The position numbers and the translations under genes are program-made. Shown piece by piece: positions 35,967-44,564 of a DNA stretch of 64,000 bases. Numbering within the stretch: the stretch's first letter is position 1; every line of letters begins with the position of its first letter. The DNA is from Flavobacterium flevense (GTDB taxonomy: Bacteria; Bacteroidota; Bacteroidia; Flavobacteriales; Flavobacteriaceae): positions 62,001 through 126,000 of the forward strand of contig NZ_FRCC01000001.1 of assembly GCF_900142775.1 (NCBI RefSeq). Reading direction: 5' to 3'. The notes under the pieces are model-generated. The model had not been told where the DNA came from and searched no databases. It saw nothing but the letters and a program-made list of their open reading frames with translations.

Positions 35967-38900
35967 TTATTTCCTCATAATCTTCACATTCATCTCTTCG
36001 ACCTTTTTATCAGACAAAGGAGATGGAGCTCCAAATAATAAATCTTCACTGGTTCCTGTTTTAGGGAAAGCCATTACCTCTCTGATAGAAGCTTTTTTCT
36101 CTAAAATCATCATCAAACGATCGATTCCCCAAGCGATTCCTCCGTGTGGTGGCGCTCCATATTGGAAAGCTTTGTACATCGTTCCCACACTTTTAATCAT
36201 TTCTTCTTTGTTGTAACCCATATTTCTATAAGTCGCTTCCAGAATTTCCGATTTGTGTGCACGAACAGATCCTCCACCTATTTCGTAACCATTCAGAATA
36301 ATATCATATTGTTGTGCGATGATAGAACCTATTTCATCTTCGTTACCATCCATATGTTTTTTCAAATCATAGATAGCCGGCATTGAGAACGGATTATGTG
36401 TAAACGTCCATCTTCCTTCGTCTGTTTTTTCAAACATTGGAAAATCAACTACCCACGCCGGACGCAATTCTTTTGGATTAATAAGGTTCAGCATTTTACC
36501 CATTTCCTGACGAACAGCATCCAAAGCTTTATTAGCCGTAGCATAATCAGCCGCTGAGAAAAACACAATATCACCCACTTGCGCATTAGTCGCTTTAATA
36601 ATTCCGGCAGCAATTTCTTCGCCTAAAAATTTAATAATTGGCGATTGCAAATCTTCTTCATTAACAATAATATAAGCCAAACCACCCAAACCGTGTTGTT
36701 GTGCAACAGCTGTTAAGGTTTCGATTTGCCCTTTAGACATACGCTTGTTTCCTTGCTCCTGAGCCGAAACTCTGATACATTTTACAATTCCGCCTTCTTC
36801 AATTGGTTTAGAAAAAACCTGGAAAGTAGTATCTTTTACAATTTCGGTAATGTCCTGCATTTTTAAGCCGTAACGCAAATCAGGTCGGTCACAACCGTAG
36901 AAATCCATCGCATCTTTATAGGTAATCACTTCAAACGGATGTAAAATCCATTTTTTACCATAAATTTTAGTTACTATTTCATTAAACATTTTCGTGTTCA
37001 AATCAATAATTTGCTGCATACTGGCATACGCCATTTCCATATCCAATTGCGTAAATTCCGGCTGACGATCCCCACGAGAATCCTCATCTCTAAAACAACG
37101 CGCCACCTGGAAATATTTTTCATAACCACTTACCATCAACATTTGCTTGAATTGTTGTGGCGCTTGCGGTAACGTATAAAAGAAACCAGCTTGTTTACGT
37201 GTAGGAACAATAAATTCACGTGCTCCTTCATCAGTTCCTGCACTTAAAATAGGTGTTTCAATTTCTAAAAACTCTTCTTCATCTAAAATGTCACGCAATA
37301 ATTTAATTACTTTATGACGATTTACGATAGCTCTTCTTACTTCCTCATTTCTGTGATCTAAGAACTTATATTGAAAACGAGTTGCTTCGTTTGTTTTAGC
37401 CGCTCTTTTTATTTCGAAAGGCAATGTTTTAGACAAGTTTAATATCTCTAAAACGGAAGTTTCTAATTCAATTTTACCGGTACGCAAACCTGCATTGTAA
37501 TCATCTTCATTACGACCCACCACAATACCTTTTACTGAAATTACCGATTCCGGTTTTAATTTCACCAACTCATCGATATTAGGGAATGATTCTCTACTGA
37601 TACGGATTTGGAAAATCTCATAACTGGAATCACGCAAATCGATAAACATCAATTCACCGTGGTCACGAACACTGGCAATCCAGCCGGATAACATCACTTC
37701 TTGTTGGATGTTTTCTTCTGATAATTGCGAAATTTTGTGTGTTCTGTACGTATCTTTTATAATAATAGGAATTTCAGGAAGGGATTCTTCTTGAATTATC
37801 TTTTCATCCCCATTTTGTACGGACATAGGTACGGACAAGTCGCGACTTGTCACTACGTTTGTGCTTGCACCTGTCCCTACGGTCAATTGATCTAAAATAA
37901 TCTGACGAATTACTTTTCCGTTCGCCCCTTTTCCAATAACGCCTAAAACTTTACCAACTAAAATACCGGCTTTCCCTTGGTCACCCGCCTTAATATCATT
38001 GGCAACAGCCTCATTTTCTGAAATTACTTTCGAAATTACTTCTTGGATTTTATCTTCAGAAATAGTGTTATCTGCAAAATATTTATTGTAATCAAAATTT
38101 TGATCTTTCAAATAACCAGCAATGGCATTCTGAACTAAAACCGCTGTAATTTTTTCGGCTTTGAACAACACAAAAATAGTTACCAGATGCTCAATATTAT
38201 GAATCTTATCATAATCTTCAGCCTTGATGTTATTCGCCAAAGTTTTAGCTACAAACGATGGATCATTGATTTCGTTATTCAAAGTCACAAACGTTCTGGA
38301 ACGCAAAGCATCTGCTGTAAAAAACTTAGCATCCTGCGGCAAAACGCCTCCGTTAATTAAAATAGATTCCACCGCATAAGGTAACGCACTTGTGTCTACT
38401 TTAATGGCTTCAATTTCTGCTTTAATATTCACGAAAGGCAAATCAGGCTCCGAGATAAAACGGTAATCTGCCTCGAATTCTTTTTTACGCATCGTCTTGG
38501 TTTGCTTCAAATCAGCATCCCACAATACAGTCGTTTGATCAGGTCTAAATTCTTTATTTTCGATAAAATAATTGAATTGTTTTTCTACCTCTTCTTTCAA
38601 AGCTTCGACCATAAACTTAAACGAGTTCAGGTTTTTGATCTCCGTTCTTGGGTTTAAAACATTCGAATTGATTTTACGTAAAGAAACCGAAACATCCGAT
38701 TTGAATTCTCCTTTTTCCAGATTCGCTTCCGAGATTCCTAAATTCTGAACAATACGCTGAATGTATTGTGCATAAGTGGAAGCGTCTTCAATATTGCGAA
38801 CACAAGGTTCTGTAACAATTTCGATTAATGGAACTCCTGCTTTATTAAAATCAACTAACGAAATTTTCTTTTCGTGCATCAATTTAGCAGCATCTTCCTC

Positions 38901-39311
38901 AATATGAACCTGAGTTAAATTTACCGTAAACTGAGAACCGTCATTTCGGTAACAGGAAACCTGTCCGTCAGGAATAATTGGGTTATGAAATTGCGTGATC
39001 TGGATATTTTTTGGATTATCCGGATATTCATAGTGCTTTCTATCCCAGGAAATCACTTCATTACTAAAAGAAGAATTGACTGCTTTTCCAAAATAAATCG
39101 CCTTCGTAATTGCTTCTCTATTTAAAGCTGGCAAAACGCCCATTTGTCCGGTACAAACCGAACATATATTTTGATTAGGTGTTTCAATTTCCTGATTGGG
39201 ACAAGAACAAAACAACTTGGTTTTGGTATTCAGTCGAACGTGAGTTTCCAGTCCGATTACCAATTCTAAATCGTGGGCTTTTAATGCCGCCGTTAATTGT
39301 TCCAATTCCAT
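35967..39311 (-). CDS. GatB-AspRS fusion: amidotransferase subunit B joined to aspartyl-tRNA synthetase
   Basis: A 1114-residue protein with one continuous frame. Residues 1-475 are a full GatB, with zinc-type Cys pairs (FCSC, ICSVC), GVPLIEIVTEP, and a YqeY-like tail ending VIRQIILDQL. A linker (about 476-518) follows. From about 519 there is a complete bacterial AspRS: OB-fold (GWIASVRDHG, IDLRD), GTDEGAREF, motif 2 FRDEDSRGDRQPEFTQLDMEM, a GAD insertion, and motif 3 GIAWGIDRL. His551 corresponds by eye to E. coli Leu30, where non-discriminating AspRS has His. GatB positions aminoacyl-tRNA for the amidotransferase; AspRS charges it. It overlaps gatA by one base (TAATG). Confidence 0.93.
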   Translation of the reverse strand: MELEQLTAALKAHDLELVIGLETHVRLNTKTKLFCSCPNQEIETPNQNICSVCTGQMGVLPALNREAITKAIYFGKAVNSSFSNEVISWDRKHYEYPDNPKNIQITQFHNPIIPDGQVSCYRNDGSQFTVNLTQVHIEEDAAKLMHEKKISLVDFNKAGVPLIEIVTEPCVRNIEDASTYAQYIQRIVQNLGISEANLEKGEFKSDVSVSLRKINSNVLNPRTEIKNLNSFKFMVEALKEEVEKQFNYFIENKEFRPDQTTVLWDADLKQTKTMRKKEFEADYRFISEPDLPFVNIKAEIEAIKVDTSALPYAVESILINGGVLPQDAKFFTADALRSRTFVTLNNEINDPSFVAKTLANNIKAEDYDKIHNIEHLVTIFVLFKAEKITAVLVQNAIAGYLKDQNFDYNKYFADNTISEDKIQEVISKVISENEAVANDIKAGDQGKAGILVGKVLGVIGKGANGKVIRQIILDQLTVGTGASTNVVTSRDLSVPMSVQNGDEKIIQEESLPEIPIIIKDTYRTHKISQLSEENIQQEVMLSGWIASVRDHGELMFIDLRDSSYEIFQIRISRESFPNIDELVKLKPESVISVKGIVVGRNEDDYNAGLRTGKIELETSVLEILNLSKTLPFEIKRAAKTNEATRFQYKFLDHRNEEVRRAIVNRHKVIKLLRDILDEEEFLEIETPILSAGTDEGAREFIVPTRKQAGFFYTLPQAPQQFKQMLMVSGYEKYFQVARCFRDEDSRGDRQPEFTQLDMEMAYASMQQIIDLNTKMFNEIVTKIYGKKWILHPFEVITYKDAMDFYGCDRPDLRYGLKMQDITEIVKDTTFQVFSKPIEEGGIVKCIRVSAQEQGNKRMSKGQIETLTAVAQQHGLGGLAYIIVNEEDLQSPIIKFLGEEIAAGIIKATNAQVGDIVFFSAADYATANKALDAVRQEMGKMLNLINPKELRPAWVVDFPMFEKTDEGRWTFTHNPFSMPAIYDLKKHMDGNEDEIGSIIAQQYDIILNGYEIGGGSVRAHKSEILEATYRNMGYNKEEMIKSVGTMYKAFQYGAPPHGGIAWGIDRLMMILEKKASIREVMAFPKTGTSEDLLFGAPSPLSDKKVEEMNVKIMRK
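37811..37884. repeat. palindromic repeat-like DNA encoding the GatB-AspRS linker
   Basis: GACAAGTCGCGACTTGTC (37834-37851) is a perfect 18-bp palindrome flanked by GTACGGACA words and by CACCTGTCCCTACGG. Words of this kind (GGGACAGGTCGCGACCTGTCC-like) are familiar as intergenic repeats in Bacteroidota. Here they are translated as the linker, including VVTSRDLSVPMSV. Confidence 0.6.
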
Positions 39312-40708
39312 TATAGTGTATCTTTTAAGAAGTTAGCAAACTGCATAACTAATTCATCATTATTTTTTGCTGCTGTAATTTGCAATCCCGTACTTGTTCC
39401 TTGTGGCACGGTCAAAGTAGGCAATTGCCCTAAACTGAAACCAACAGTATAAGCATCGGATAAATACATTGCCAAAGGATCTTTTAAACTATCCCCTATT
39501 TTAGGTGGTGTTGCTGGTGTAACCGGAGATAAGACAATATCCACTTCTTCAAAATCCTTACTGAAATTCTCCGAAATCTGATCTCTTACAGCCAATCCTT
39601 TCAAATAGATTTCATCAGAGAAACCTTGGGACAATACCTGATTTCCACCTACAATTCTGCGTTTTGTTTCTTCCGAAAAATTCTCCGAACGTGTCACAGC
39701 ATACGTATCAATTAAATTCTCCCCTTCAATTCGGTTTCCATAATTGGTTCCGTCTAAACGGGATAAATTCGAAGCCGTTTCCGCCATGGCTAGTGTATAA
39801 TAAGTAGAAACTAAAAGATCTGATTTAAAGAAATCCAGTTCTTTTACTGCAATCCCTTTGGCTTTTATTTTTTCGATGCTCGCTAAAAAATCTGCTTTTA
39901 TTTGGGCATCAATAGCTTCGCTTTCAATAAAGTTTTTAAAATAACCAATTGTTTTTACAGGCGAAACAGCCAATGATTCCTCAGTAATTTCATGTGAAGC
40001 AATTGAAGTTTGATCTTTTGGATCTTTACCACTCATGACATTCAGCACAATTCGGATGTCTTCAATTGATTTTGCCAATGGACCCACACAGTCTGTAGAA
40101 GACGCATAAGCCATCAAACCAAATCTTGAAATTCTTCCGTATGTTGGTTTAAAACCATAAATATCGTTATAACCGGCAGGCTGACGAATCGAACCTCCTG
40201 TATCACCACCTATAGAAAACGCCGTATAATCTTTAGCAACGTTAACCGCTGATCCACCACTTGAACCACCTGCAACTAATTCCGGATTTATTGCATTTTT
40301 TACTGCTCCAAAAATGGTATTTTCACTAGAAGATCCATGACCAAAACTGTCGCAGTTTTCTTTTACTAACGGAATAGCACCAGAATCCAATAATTTTTGA
40401 ATAGCGGTAGCGGTATAAGGTGATTTATAATTTTTCAACAAATCAGAACTTGCAGTTGTGTAAGTTCCCTGCACCATATATACATCTTTAATTCCAAAAG
40501 GAATTCCTTCCAGCAAACCGATAGTTTCTCCGTTTGCAATTTTAGCATCTACTTTAGCCGCTAATTCCAGCGCCAAAGTATCCAATAAAGAATTAACCGA
40601 ATTGTATTTATTTTCTTTAAGTAAATCTAATTTCTCCTGCACTAAAGCCGTACAAGTGATTTGTTTGGACACCAATTGTTGGTGTATTTTTTTTATCTGA
40701 GAATCCAT
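39311..40708 (-). CDS. gatA: aspartyl/glutamyl-tRNA amidotransferase subunit A
   Basis: A 465-residue amidase-family subunit. It releases ammonia from glutamine or asparagine for transamidation. The catalytic Lys lies in GIPFGIKDVY, and the Ser-cisSer pair in AGGSSGGSAVNVA and GGDTGGSIRQPAG. FKPTYGRISRFGLMAYASSTDCVGP follows the family pattern. It is slightly divergent (CDSFGHGSSSEN where NMDEFAMGSS is usual) but all catalytic residues are intact. It starts 2 bases after gatC and overlaps gatB by 1. Confidence 0.95.
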   Translation of the reverse strand: MDSQIKKIHQQLVSKQITCTALVQEKLDLLKENKYNSVNSLLDTLALELAAKVDAKIANGETIGLLEGIPFGIKDVYMVQGTYTTASSDLLKNYKSPYTATAIQKLLDSGAIPLVKENCDSFGHGSSSENTIFGAVKNAINPELVAGGSSGGSAVNVAKDYTAFSIGGDTGGSIRQPAGYNDIYGFKPTYGRISRFGLMAYASSTDCVGPLAKSIEDIRIVLNVMSGKDPKDQTSIASHEITEESLAVSPVKTIGYFKNFIESEAIDAQIKADFLASIEKIKAKGIAVKELDFFKSDLLVSTYYTLAMAETASNLSRLDGTNYGNRIEGENLIDTYAVTRSENFSEETKRRIVGGNQVLSQGFSDEIYLKGLAVRDQISENFSKDFEEVDIVLSPVTPATPPKIGDSLKDPLAMYLSDAYTVGFSLGQLPTLTVPQGTSTGLQITAAKNNDELVMQFANFLKDTL

Positions 40709-40710
40709 GT

Positions 40711-40980
40711 TTATCCTTCTATAACTTTAGCAACTACTAAAAATCCATTTTTCTTGTTCGGGAAGTTTTCAATGATAAGTTCTTTCTCCATTGCCGAACT
40801 CTCTACCACAACATCCTCTCTTAAATCACTAACAGACACACAATTATGATTGACATTATTTAAGGAATTATTATTTGATGGATGTGCATTTTTAATTACA
40901 TCAAATAATTTGTTCACGCTCTCTGAAGGCTGTGCTCCTTTAATGCTCGACAAGATGTCGACTGTCATTATTTTACTCAT
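40711..40980 (-). CDS. gatC: aspartyl/glutamyl-tRNA amidotransferase subunit C
   Basis: An 89-residue protein from the ATG at 40980; a TTG at 41004 is in frame but weaker. The C-terminal half carries the family signature (VSDLREDVVVESSAMEKELI, then KKNGFLVVAKVIEG) that wraps around GatA and GatB. The N-terminal helix is divergent and Asn-rich. First gene of the gatC-gatA-gatB::aspS operon. TAAATTCG at 41018-41025 (minus strand) is a near-consensus promoter word. Confidence 0.88.
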   Translation of the reverse strand: MSKIMTVDILSSIKGAQPSESVNKLFDVIKNAHPSNNNSLNNVNHNCVSVSDLREDVVVESSAMEKELIIENFPNKKNGFLVVAKVIEG

Positions 40981-41102
40981 AATTTTAATTCGTTTTAAAG
41001 TCAAACTTTTAAGGTCGCGAATTTACGAAAGTTTTTTTTAGGGAATTCGATTTTTTTAAATGATTTCAAATGCATAAAAACCAATATTTACGACACCAAC
41101 TT

Positions 41103-41330
41103 ACAGTTCGCTCCTCTGGAGCTTTTTTTAGATACTCATTTTATTTCTACAAACAGTAAGTCCCGAAGGGACTAAAAAAAGCACCGTCAGAGTCTTCGGT
41201 TTATAAAAACAGTATTCATTTTACAACAAATAGCAAGTCGTTAAAGAACTAAAAATAACTCCGTCAGGAGTGTACTGTTTGTAGAAACAGTATTTATTTT
41301 GACACAGCTCCAGAGGAGCGACCCGTCAGA
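41103..41330. repeat. nested palindromic repeat element of about 210 bp
   Basis: CGCTCCTCTGGAGCT (41109-41123) is inverted at 41306-41320 (15 bp perfect). Inside, CTACAAACAGTA (41147-41158) is inverted at 41273-41284 (12 bp perfect). Smaller palindromes AGTCCCGAAGGGACT and CTCCGTCAGGAG lie between them. AAAACAGTATTCATTTTAC and AAACAGTATTTATTTTGAC are direct repeats. It fills the gap between gatC and the GreA-like gene; no ORF. Confidence 0.85.
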
Positions 41331-41362
41331 TATCGAGAATTTTAATTTAGACAACACTATAA

Positions 41363-41812
41363 CTACTCCACACTCTCAATCAAATATTTCGTCCCATTAA
41401 TTTCGAAAGTAAAACCAACTGCATTTCCCATTAACTTACTTCCCAATGGCGATTGCGGAGACAAAGCAATTACATTTATTCCATCGATATTAATTTTTGG
41501 CAAAGCCAAAGACAGATACAAATAAATTCCATTAGCTTTTACCAAACTTCCTAAAACGATTGTTTTTGCAATTACCGAAGCATCAATTTTATCCAAAACG
41601 GCTTTTTGTTCTAAGACCTCTCTTAGTTTGGTATTGAATTTTTCCTGTTCCAGATGCATCATCGACAAGGCGGTTTCGTGTTTATCTCCAGCCGAGCCTT
41701 TCGCATCGTTTTTAGAATCCTCTGTCAATGCCGAAATCATATCCCTGAAAGCATCGATTCTGTCCTCTACTAATCGGGAATAATACTGATGTATTTTTTG
41801 TTTAAATGTCAT
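41363..41812 (-). CDS. GreA/GreB-like protein
   Basis: A 149-residue protein. A helical N-terminal part is followed by about 75 residues (VIAKTIVLGSLVKANG..LYLSLALPKINIDG..VIALSPQSPLGSKLMGNAVGFTFEINGTKYLIESVE) that look like the FKBP-fold domain of GreA. True GreA has an acidic coiled-coil tip, which I do not see clearly here. It may act on RNA polymerase as a Gre-like factor. Similar proteins are sometimes misannotated as 3-oxoacyl-ACP synthase. Confidence 0.65.
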   Translation of the reverse strand: MTFKQKIHQYYSRLVEDRIDAFRDMISALTEDSKNDAKGSAGDKHETALSMMHLEQEKFNTKLREVLEQKAVLDKIDASVIAKTIVLGSLVKANGIYLYLSLALPKINIDGINVIALSPQSPLGSKLMGNAVGFTFEINGTKYLIESVE

Positions 41813-41999
41813 TTTATTGAAATAATCGTTTCTTAGATTACAAAGATGTTGCTTTTTTAAAGTGTAAAAAAGTAAATTGACTTTATTATCAAAAACTCAT
41901 TATTTTATTACTATTTGGATTTCTTAACTTACTAACACTATTTTTTTATTTAACTTCGTAAAACAATCATTACTAATCCTTATTCATTTTAAAATCATT

Positions 42000-42545
42000 A
42001 TGAAAAAATTAAAACTTATTTCCGCAATCGCTTTTGGTTTCTTATTATTGTTAGCTACTGATGCGCAAGCTCAAAAATTCCCTGGCTTAGATAAAAGTCC
42101 GCTGGATCAGGCTTTATACCCTGCTGACAATAAAATTCCAACTAAAATGGCTAAGGTGGTTTACAGCCGTCCGCAACTTAAAGGACGTTCTTTAAACGAA
42201 CTGGCTCCTGAAGGAAAAGTGTGGAGAACCGGTGCTAACGAGGCTACCGAAATCACTTTTTACAGAGATGTAAAACTGGGATCAACAAAAATTGAATCAG
42301 GAACCTACTCCTTATATACTATTCCGGGAAAAGACAATTACACCGTTATCATTAACAGAGCTATCAATGTTTGGGGTGCTTACAACTATAAATCCGAAAA
42401 CGATCTTGCCCGTTTAAGCGTTCCTGTTACACAGGCAGAAGAATCTCTGGAAGCACTTTCAATGGTTTTCACTCCGGCTGACAAAGGAATGGTTTTAAAC
42501 ATCGGTTGGGACAAAATGCGTATTGCGATTCCTTTTACAGAATAA
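42000..42545 (+). CDS. DUF2911 family secreted protein
   Basis: A 181-residue protein with a signal peptide (about 1-24, cut after AQA). The DUF2911 core includes VVYSRPQLKGRSLNELAPEGKVWRTGANEATEITFYRDV, GTYSLYTIPGKDNYTVIINRAINVWGAYNY and MVFTPADKGMVLNIGWDKMRI. Likely periplasmic or surface-associated; function unknown. Monocistronic, convergent with the barrel gene downstream. Confidence 0.92.
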   Translation: MKKLKLISAIAFGFLLLLATDAQAQKFPGLDKSPLDQALYPADNKIPTKMAKVVYSRPQLKGRSLNELAPEGKVWRTGANEATEITFYRDVKLGSTKIESGTYSLYTIPGKDNYTVIINRAINVWGAYNYKSENDLARLSVPVTQAEESLEALSMVFTPADKGMVLNIGWDKMRIAIPFTE

Positions 42546-42547
42546 CT

Positions 42548-42720
42548 TGTATTTAACCACAAAGGAAACGCAAGGTTCACAAAGTTTTTTTAACCGCAGA
42601 GAACGCTAAGTTAGCAGAGTAATACAAAAAGTCAAAGGTTATTTTCAAGAAAAAGGCACGAAATTCACAAATTAAATCTTTGTGAACTTCGTGCCTTCTT
42701 TGTGAACTTTGTATTTAAAC
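42548..42720. repeat. palindromic repeat cluster between convergent genes
   Basis: AAGGCACGAAATTCACAAA (42653-42671) pairs with 42679-42697 with one mismatch. The outer words AACCACAAAGGAAACGCAAG and CTTTGTGAACTTTGTATTTA repeat the same vocabulary in opposite orientation. It may serve as terminator for both convergent genes. Confidence 0.75.
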
Positions 42721-42724
42721 TAAC

Positions 42725-44455
42725 TTAAAAATCAAATTTAAAATTAGCTCCTACCATTACCTGAAAACCCTGAACCGGATAATTCATCCATTTTTGATAA
42801 GACTTACCAGTCATATTGTTCAATTTCAAAAATGCTGTTAGTTGCGAATTGTATTTATAACCTACATGCGAATTTAAATCAAAATAACTGCCTAATTTTG
42901 TTGGAGAAGTAACTAACGCATCCGTTAAATTTATTTGCAAATCCTTACGCTCGCCTACATAAAATACTTTGGCACCGGCAAACCATTTAGGTGTAATATT
43001 AAAATCAATCGAAGAATTTACTTCAACAGCCGGCAAATTCCAGGCTTCCTGCTCATTGCTGTTTTTATAACTATTAAAAGCACCACCAACAGAAAAACTT
43101 ACATTCTCAGAAAAATCAGCTTTTAAATCACCTGAAAAACGGAAAGTTCGAACATCATCATAAACTACCTGAAAGGAGTTCCCAAATGCATAATCTTCAT
43201 TAGTCGCATCTTCAGTATAATCATTCGCTCTAAACAAGGCTTTATTTCTTTCATTAGTATAAGAACCACGAAGATTATAACTCACGCTGGAAGCTAACTT
43301 CCCTTTCAAACCTGCAAAAACATCATATTGTCTGTCTGTTGGCACAATAGCTAATGTTGGTGATAAAAACGGATTCTCTTTTACAAAATCCATATAAGAG
43401 TTTTGCTCTAAACCTCCTTCGGCTCCTGCATAAAAAATCATTAAATCTTCCACAACCGGATAAGCAACATTGATATTTGGATAAATTAAAAACTGACTGT
43501 CATTTCCTTTATTATCCATACTATAAAACAACGAAGCTCCTAATTTTATATCCCATCCATTTTCCTGAATAACAAAACTAGGCGAAATTCCTAAATTTGT
43601 AAAACCGTATCTGATAGCTTCTGTATTGGTATTTAAATAATTTTTATCGAATGATCCGCCCACATAATCCACTGTGATATCTGTTCTTACAAATTGGTTT
43701 CCAACATCAAATCGCAACGAAGGTTTTACAAAAAATCTGTTTTCAGATGAATCAAAACTATCCGAAAAATGGCTAAATTTCATAGCTGCTTCTTTAAAAA
43801 AACCTTCATTAAATTCCAGTTTACCACCTAAAGAAATACCGTTATAAGCATGTTTTGAATCAATATTACCCAGCAATGAATCATCAAAATCCATTGGCAA
43901 ACCATACCAGTTGTACACTTGGTTCTGATAACCTAAATCAAGATTCCAGGACATATTATCAAGATTAGCACCATAAGTCAAATCTAAAGCGGTGTTATAG
44001 AACCAATCGTCTAATTTGATATTGTTTATCCCGCCCTGCGAAGAGAAATGACGAAACATTCCGCCCACATAATTGTTATTGTTTAATTCCTGATTGACAA
44101 ATAATTCGGCATTCAGGTTTCCATAATTTCCGGCAGCAATAGTTGCATAGTTATTATAGAATTTCTCTTTTGCTTCTTTGTCAACTCCTTCCGCCTTCCC
44201 TTTGGCAGGTGCAAAAGTGGAGGCAACAGGAAAAGAAAAAATCGAATAGTTGATGGTTTCTTTCTTGGTATTTCCCTCATCCTCCAGCACAGCAGATTCC
44301 TGAATCTTGGAGGCATCGGATATTGTTGGCGTATATGGTTTTACAATATTTACTTCTTCTGAACCAATGCTTTTTTCTTTCTCTTGAGCAAAAGAAAACT
44401 GTAAAACCATTAGAAACAAAGCAGTTATTATTTTATTTTGGAAATTGAATTTCAT
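42725..44455 (-). CDS. plug-less TonB-receptor-like outer-membrane barrel
   Basis: A 576-residue protein with a signal peptide (about 1-23, FSFAQ). An N-terminal segment (VNIVKPYTPTISDASKI) is followed by about 450 residues of barrel strands, ending in Phe as outer-membrane proteins do. No plug or TonB box is seen, so active transport is doubtful. It is downstream of a large TPR gene (about 110 bases apart, same strand); this TPR/barrel pair is common in Flavobacteriia and may be an envelope complex. Confidence 0.8.
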   Translation of the reverse strand: MKFNFQNKIITALFLMVLQFSFAQEKEKSIGSEEVNIVKPYTPTISDASKIQESAVLEDEGNTKKETINYSIFSFPVASTFAPAKGKAEGVDKEAKEKFYNNYATIAAGNYGNLNAELFVNQELNNNNYVGGMFRHFSSQGGINNIKLDDWFYNTALDLTYGANLDNMSWNLDLGYQNQVYNWYGLPMDFDDSLLGNIDSKHAYNGISLGGKLEFNEGFFKEAAMKFSHFSDSFDSSENRFFVKPSLRFDVGNQFVRTDITVDYVGGSFDKNYLNTNTEAIRYGFTNLGISPSFVIQENGWDIKLGASLFYSMDNKGNDSQFLIYPNINVAYPVVEDLMIFYAGAEGGLEQNSYMDFVKENPFLSPTLAIVPTDRQYDVFAGLKGKLASSVSYNLRGSYTNERNKALFRANDYTEDATNEDYAFGNSFQVVYDDVRTFRFSGDLKADFSENVSFSVGGAFNSYKNSNEQEAWNLPAVEVNSSIDFNITPKWFAGAKVFYVGERKDLQINLTDALVTSPTKLGSYFDLNSHVGYKYNSQLTAFLKLNNMTGKSYQKWMNYPVQGFQVMVGANFKFDF

Positions 44456-44564
44456 ATTTTATTTTTTATTTCTCTCCAAAACCCTCTCCAAAAGAGAGCG
44501 AGTCGAAAGCGGATAATTGTTTTCTATCTCTAATCTATATTCTATTGTCTTTTTTCTGTACTTT

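Noticed and set aside
37790..37890. gatB/aspS fusion as a frameshift artefact
   Set aside because: The frame is open through the linker with no stop, and both flanking domains are complete and in the same frame; an error would have to have created an open linker.
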